Origin: Aquanectria penicillioides
Taxonomy: Eukaryota > Ascomycota > Sordariomycetes > Hypocreales > Nectriaceae
NCBI GenBank assembly: GCA_003415625.1
Contig: PYIU01000008.1
Coordinates: 2,480,001-2,544,000, forward strand
Direction of reading: 5' to 3'
Length of the DNA stretch: 64,000 nucleotides
The notes under the pieces are model-generated. The model searched no databases. It was not told the DNA's origin and saw nothing but the letters and a program-made list of their open reading frames with translations. This document shows, one piece after another, positions 59,509 to 64,000 of the stretch. Both the position numbers and the translations under genes were made by a program. Each line of letters opens with the position of its first letter. Position 1 is the stretch's first letter.

Positions 59509-61400
59509 GTTGACGATATGATTTTGATGTCGAGATGTATTTCTTAGCAACGAAGAGATTGGTCGGAATTTGGTATCCGTGGAAGTGACTATGGAAATTC
59601 AATTTGCAAAGGGCGGTAACTGAGCTGTTTTATGTTTGTCCTTGGTGGGTGTACATACACACTCTTGATGCTATTCTCACGCCCCTGGCCTCTGTATGTC
59701 GTGTCCCTGTGGCTTAGTTTACTTGGCTGGGTCATCGATTGAAGTGGCGTAGATCACTTGAGATAGTGCTAGCTGGAGAACTCCGATGCTTGACTGATGT
59801 CAATTTGTGGATCCGCTGTCCATGGAAACTTGGAACTCTAGCTTGGCGCGAATGCCGGCCAGCCGCGAAGGATTTCTTGGGACTTAGATGTCAAAGTCTC
59901 ATTCTCAAATGTGGATGCCAGCCAGATATCTATCATAATGTTATGAGAATAAATCCTGGATATATTCACAAGAGCCAACGCTGATTCTCTCTCTATGGAG
60001 TTACAAGTTTGGGTTTAGAACTTGAAGAAGAAAGAGCCGCAGTAGTGGGAATATTCATGATGAGTTTGTCTCATAGTATTTAAGATCTCATTAGCCCCCC
60101 CCCCCAATTTTTTTTTTGGCTCATAAGGAAGTGGTTTGTGTTCAGTTTAAGCGATGCTTCCCACAATGCCTTGTCGGGATCTTGTTGTCCCTGACGGGAC
60201 AAAGTGGTGAGAACGCCCCGAAGTACCATGCAACTGCAGGAAATGATTGGCGCACTTGAAAGAAGCTAATGCAAGAGTTGCGTTTCGAAAAGAACATGGC
60301 TACTGGAAAACAAAAAGACGATGGTTAAGTGGTGATCCTGAATGTTGGGGTTGGAACCATGTAGCGCAGCATCTAGCCATAGATTGGATCCATACCAAGG
60401 GCTGACATTGGAGAGCGAATCGGATGTTGGACTCGCGTAATGAACAGCGAGATGTTGCGTCACATCGCTGTCATGGACGCCTCTTGATTATGGAGCCTCG
60501 ACATAAGGCTAAGACGTCGATGACGACAACATCTTAAATACACCGGGACACAATGCAAACCTGGAGGCCTGCGCAGCTGCAAGGGCTATAGAATGATTGG
60601 GTGAGCATGGGACTTTTACATAAAAGACGGAAAACTTAAAACGTATTGAGAATACCCCATTCGCACGCAGGATTGATACGTACATAGCTCGACCGATTAG
60701 GCCAAAAGCTGTCCATGAACGGAGAGGATGTTGCAGCGAATGCCTTGAAACTCGGTGATCGACGTTAGGGCGTGTCAGCCAAGGTGTTTGCAAGGATTGA
60801 TGGACACCTTAGTTGCGACTGGGCTCGGCACCAGGAACTGGCGAACTTCCCATCGGTGGACTCTCGGCACAGCGGCACCAACAACACGGCATAACCAGTG
60901 AGCATCCTTTACTATGAATCAAGTTAATCTTTATGAAAAGGATATTTTTGAGTGTTTTATGCGACAAGTTAGTGGTTGGACGGGCGGCCAGTTTGAAATG
61001 GCGAAGCGATGACGACTACATAATCTCATACGTCATTATGTGAAGCAGATCCCCACAAGTAGCATCGCGTACGCAGAAGTGACACAGCCGCCTTATTTTT
61101 TTGCAAGACTGAATATCGCTCCCCTCTGCGGAGGATAACAAAAAAAGATGGTACAGTAAGAGCTTCCCCGCCTAGCCCTCCACACATTCCGTCTCACTCC
61201 ACCATTCTGGATGACCGGCACACACCACGGACGCCAAAAAAAAGCCAGGCTCAAAGGGGCGTTTGGTGACCTGAAAGCAAAACGGATACCCTTCCATAAG
61301 ACTGACTCGGTGAACACCTTCAGGTTCCAAGACGGTCTGGCTATACCATTTTAGAGGAAGCTTCTGATTGAACGCGTCGCAACGAGCCTGGGGTGCCTGA
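59509..61400. other. Intergenic region beside transposon relic
   Basis: About 1.9 kb without supportable gene. It has a C-run and T-run at 60106-60118. Only short, motif-free frames were seen. Confidence 0.4.
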
Positions 61401-61679
61401 AACCTGTGGCCTCAAGAGAAAGGTTTCGGGGACCGAACTTAATCTTGATCAATTGGAGGATATGTACGAAGGGGAGAGGTTTGAAAGGAAATGGCTACCT
61501 TAGCCCGCTGCAGCGCTCGAGGCTGGGGTCAAGGCCGAAGTTTCGGGACCAACGCAGAATCGAGCTGCACAATCAAGAGACCTCTATAAACAGACAGAAG
61601 TACAGATCGAATCCGAGATCAAGAAGGATGCTGACCGCCGACTTCAAATAGTCCAAGACTATATTTGACAATAGGCTAC

Positions 61680-62210
61680 AGAAAAATGACTGGAGAGGTG
61701 TCTACTACTTCGATGAGTGCCACGTTAGTTTCGCAGATGAAACCGAATCTCAAGTAACTCGGAAGTCAAAGCATCAATGCAAACCTTCCAACAGACAAGA
61801 GAGACATGAGCCTGCTAAGAAGGATGAAAACAACTCAATTGTTGGGCAGCTATCGGCGATAATTTTAAGGGCACGTTGGTCTGGTATGAAGACCCTAGGA
61901 ATGACGAGAAGGCAGCTCAGTCTATCTACATCGAGGAAATCTTGGAGCCCTATGTAAAGAAGTAGCTGGATGAAGACGACAGTAGCTACGCCCTGGAAAT
62001 TAGAATCCTGTGTGGGCTTGGAAGGAAAAATAGGGTCTGGATAAATTCTTTAACGACCCGAAGAGCCAGGGTTTGTCTCCTATTGAAGATGCTTGGTAAG
62101 TGCTATAGGTGTACATCTGTCAGTATCCTGATTGGAATATAAAGACCCTCCAGGGCCTTACTGAAGAGAGCTGGGAACAGGCAAGAAAGAGACTATTGAC
62201 AAATGGATTG
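61680..62210 (+). mobile_element. Tc1/mariner-type transposase relic
   Basis: The pieces are LQKNDWRGVYYFDECHVSFADETE (catalytic-Asp region) near 61678-61750, then FKGTLVWYEDPRNDEKAAQSIYIEEILEPYVKK with a TAG at about 61961. A block with SQGLSPIEDAW*VL follows, matching the C-terminal SPDLNPIEHxW element near 62065-62100, then YICQYPDWNIKTLQGLTEESW. Stops and frame changes break it and the N-terminal HTH part is not readable. Terminal inverted repeats were not located, so element ends are unknown. It resembles fungal Tc1/mariner DDE elements and is dead. Confidence 0.75.
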
Positions 62211-62278
62211 AATTAATGCCTTCAAGACTGCAAAGTGTTAAGTATAACACACACGCCCATTTCATCTGCCTCCTTCCC

Positions 62279-63893
62279 TCAAATCCCTCTGTGCGTCCTT
62301 TCTCCTCCTTGCATGTCTTCATTCACATCATAATCGTATCCACCGAACATGTTTGTTGAATGGTTCGTAGAGTTCTCATTTGGTTGCAACGAGTTGCTAC
62401 GTACCGAAATGTTGGGTACAGTCTCAAGACCAGACATCCGGGGCTGACTCTGCTGATGTGATGTCGCGGGGCAACCGAACATGAGGGGATCACCACTGAC
62501 AGGGTTGTAGAGGGCATGAAGAGCACATATGTGATCCAAATTCATCCAATTCATGCCATCATTGTCTTTTTCTAAGAGAAGGGTGTCGATCGCCATTTCA
62601 TTGGCATGTCTAGCGCCGAAATGGTCACCACGTTGGCTACTATACTGGCCAGGTCGATCTGATGGGATACTCATCGAATAAAACCCACTGTAAGTGTCTT
62701 CTTCGGCGTTTCCAGCGCCACTTGATAGCGAAGGCATGCTTGGTATCGATTCCGTGTCTGAGGCACTGCCACCCCACACTGAGTAAGGCTGATTTGGCTG
62801 GTCTGACTGTGGACCTAGGCGAGGCAAAAAGGAGGGAAATTCCTGATACCTTGCAGAGGGCGCGTTGAGACCCGCGATCGGATGATTCTCATTCGATGGA
62901 ATTTGACATACCTGCCCTTGTGGTCGTTGCGGTCGTTGCGGTCGTTGTTGTGGTCGTTGGTTTGGCCTGGGTGGAGGCTGCATTGATGTCGACTCTGCTG
63001 CACGTGAGAGTAACGTTGTCCTCGAAGGAGACCAATCATGGAAAATATTGTTGTTTGTAGATCCCTGTGTGACCTTTGCAGCAACTTGTGGATCTATTCG
63101 CCCCTGGGAATAGGAATCGATAGCCCTTGCAATATATCGACGCAGTCCTTCTTGGTCATCGGCTCGCTGTTGAACTCCATGTAAGAACTGATCGCTTAAC
63201 ATTTCGGCTCGGAGACCAACTAGGCAAGGCTCATCACTGTAACAGTCTATCCAGAAAATTAGCCAAGAAACTAGCAAAGTAGTAGACAAAGAAATAGTAT
63301 CGTACAAGGGCTAGGTACTTCCCCAGACCAATCAGGGAAAAGAGTCTTGAAAATCCTTCTCCAATGCTGCGCCGGCGTCGTAAAATTCTTTGGTTTGAAC
63401 TCTTTGGATTTTAATTCAGTCAATTGGAAGAGATCGAACCATTCTGCATAATCAGTAGCATAATCGCGCTGTTCGCAAGGCTGCGGTAAATTGAGGTGAG
63501 CCGCCAGCTCAGTTGCGAAAAATCCTTGTTTGCATCGCAAACAGCGATGTTTTTTGAGATGATGCTTTCTCAGAAGATGCTGCCTGGGATTGAGGGTGGA
63601 GTTAGAGTCAGGTGCTGAATTCTGAGACCATGCGGCTAGGATACTGACATTAATCGATGGATAGTTGGGAACCCAGGACTCACGCATGCCCTACTAATGT
63701 ACGTGCCTGGACACCTCTTATGGTATGGACAGGCTAAATTTAGTGGATCAGGCTGACAAGCTTGCTTCCGCCTAGGTTGAGATGAATCGTCGTCTTGTCC
63801 TTCATTGTCAGAGTTTTCATTCATCTCACCCCTGGTTCTCTTGTTTGAGTCGCGCTTCTCACACGGCATTGTCCTCTGATCTTGAAGATCCAT
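62279..63893 (-). CDS. Fungal C2H2-type zinc-finger protein (may extend past the window)
   Basis: Three exons (63893-63649, 63583-63306, 63246-62279) give 496 residues from MDLQDQRTMPCEKRD. The core is LACPYHKRCPGTY...CVSPGFPTIHRLMQHLLRKHHLKKHRCLRCKQGF, followed by LAAHLNLPQPCE. It is the paired-finger module of a large fungal C2H2 family often found near NLR and HET genes. WRRIFKTLFPDWSGEVPSPY follows across the second intron. The third exon holds a coiled segment and a Pro/Gln/Arg repeat (QRPQQRPQRPQRPQ) before a Ser-rich tail. The frame stays open upstream to the right edge of the window, so the true start may lie beyond it. Role unknown, presumably nuclear. Confidence 0.8.
62925..62970. 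repeat. CGGTCGTTG triplet-like repeat (codes QRPQ run)
   Basis: Imperfect tandem GGTCGTTGC units inside the zinc-finger gene encode repeated Gln-Arg-Pro residues on the minus strand. Likely to vary in length between strains. Confidence 0.7.
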
Positions 63894-64000
63894 GGGGGTT
63901 TCATCTAATGACTTAGGAGATGAAGAATCTTTTGACCCATGAAACTGAAAGGTTCCAAGCACGAATGCCAGAAGGACTCGTCGGATCCACGCCGGTTGGG

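Noticed and set aside
62279..63893. A tRNA or second gene in the QRPQ repeat region
   Set aside because: It is a low-complexity repeat within the third exon of the zinc-finger gene.
1..64000. tRNA, rRNA, CRISPR or prokaryotic operon features
   Set aside because: None seen. The window is eukaryotic, and no cloverleaf-like A/B box pair was convincing by eye; a tRNA search program should still be run.

Overview
The window is nuclear DNA of a filamentous ascomycete (Pezizomycotina, most likely a sordariomycete). The evidence is short spliceosomal introns of about 45-75 nt with GTRNGT donors and CTRAC-like branch sites, Zn2Cys6 regulators, HET and NLR genes, GH95/GH105 enzymes, and a Dbp3/Rft1 core block. 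I cannot name the species. Gene models were built by reading exons across splice sites. In nearly every intact multi-exon model the summed exon length is a multiple of three and the protein is continuous across each junction.

Layout: (1) 1-8 kb: a divergent cofilin cut by the left edge, an actin-family relic, an intact secreted GH105 hydrolase and a broken GH95 fucosidase. (2) 9-24 kb: an accessory block with two Zn2Cys6 regulators, a decayed succinate-semialdehyde dehydrogenase, two intact class III aminotransferases, a monocarboxylate-type MFS transporter and a broken HET-domain gene. The gene content suggests an amine or omega-amino-acid catabolic cluster (inference). (3) 24-33 kb: ordinary core genes: a small hypothetical, a membrane protein, DBP3, RFT1 (convergent with DBP3) and a CorA-like transporter. 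(4) 33.6-38.2 kb: a head-to-head pair of an NB-ARC/TPR NLR and a PNP_UDP-domain protein. (5) 38.2-48 kb: an agmatinase-type ureohydrolase with signal peptide and C-terminal KDEL, a threonine aldolase, a GNAT acetyltransferase, an arrestin-like adaptor and a third Zn2Cys6 regulator. (6) 48-64 kb: a large sacsin/NO VEIN-like protein with a degraded ATPase front end, a broken SesB-like/NACHT NLR, a small secreted Ser/Ala-rich protein, a Tc1/mariner relic and a C2H2 zinc-finger protein.

The most notable system is the NLR/PNP pair. The first 34 residues of the NLR align without gaps, 14 of 34 identical, to the C-terminal tail of the PNP_UDP protein transcribed divergently from the same 327-bp promoter. 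This matches the layout of fungal amyloid-signalling NLR/effector pairs such as NWD2/HET-S. Here the effector domain would be a nucleoside-phosphorylase-like enzyme rather than a pore former. With the HET relic, the SesB-like NACHT relic and the C2H2 gene, the window is rich in self/non-self recognition genes in different states of decay.
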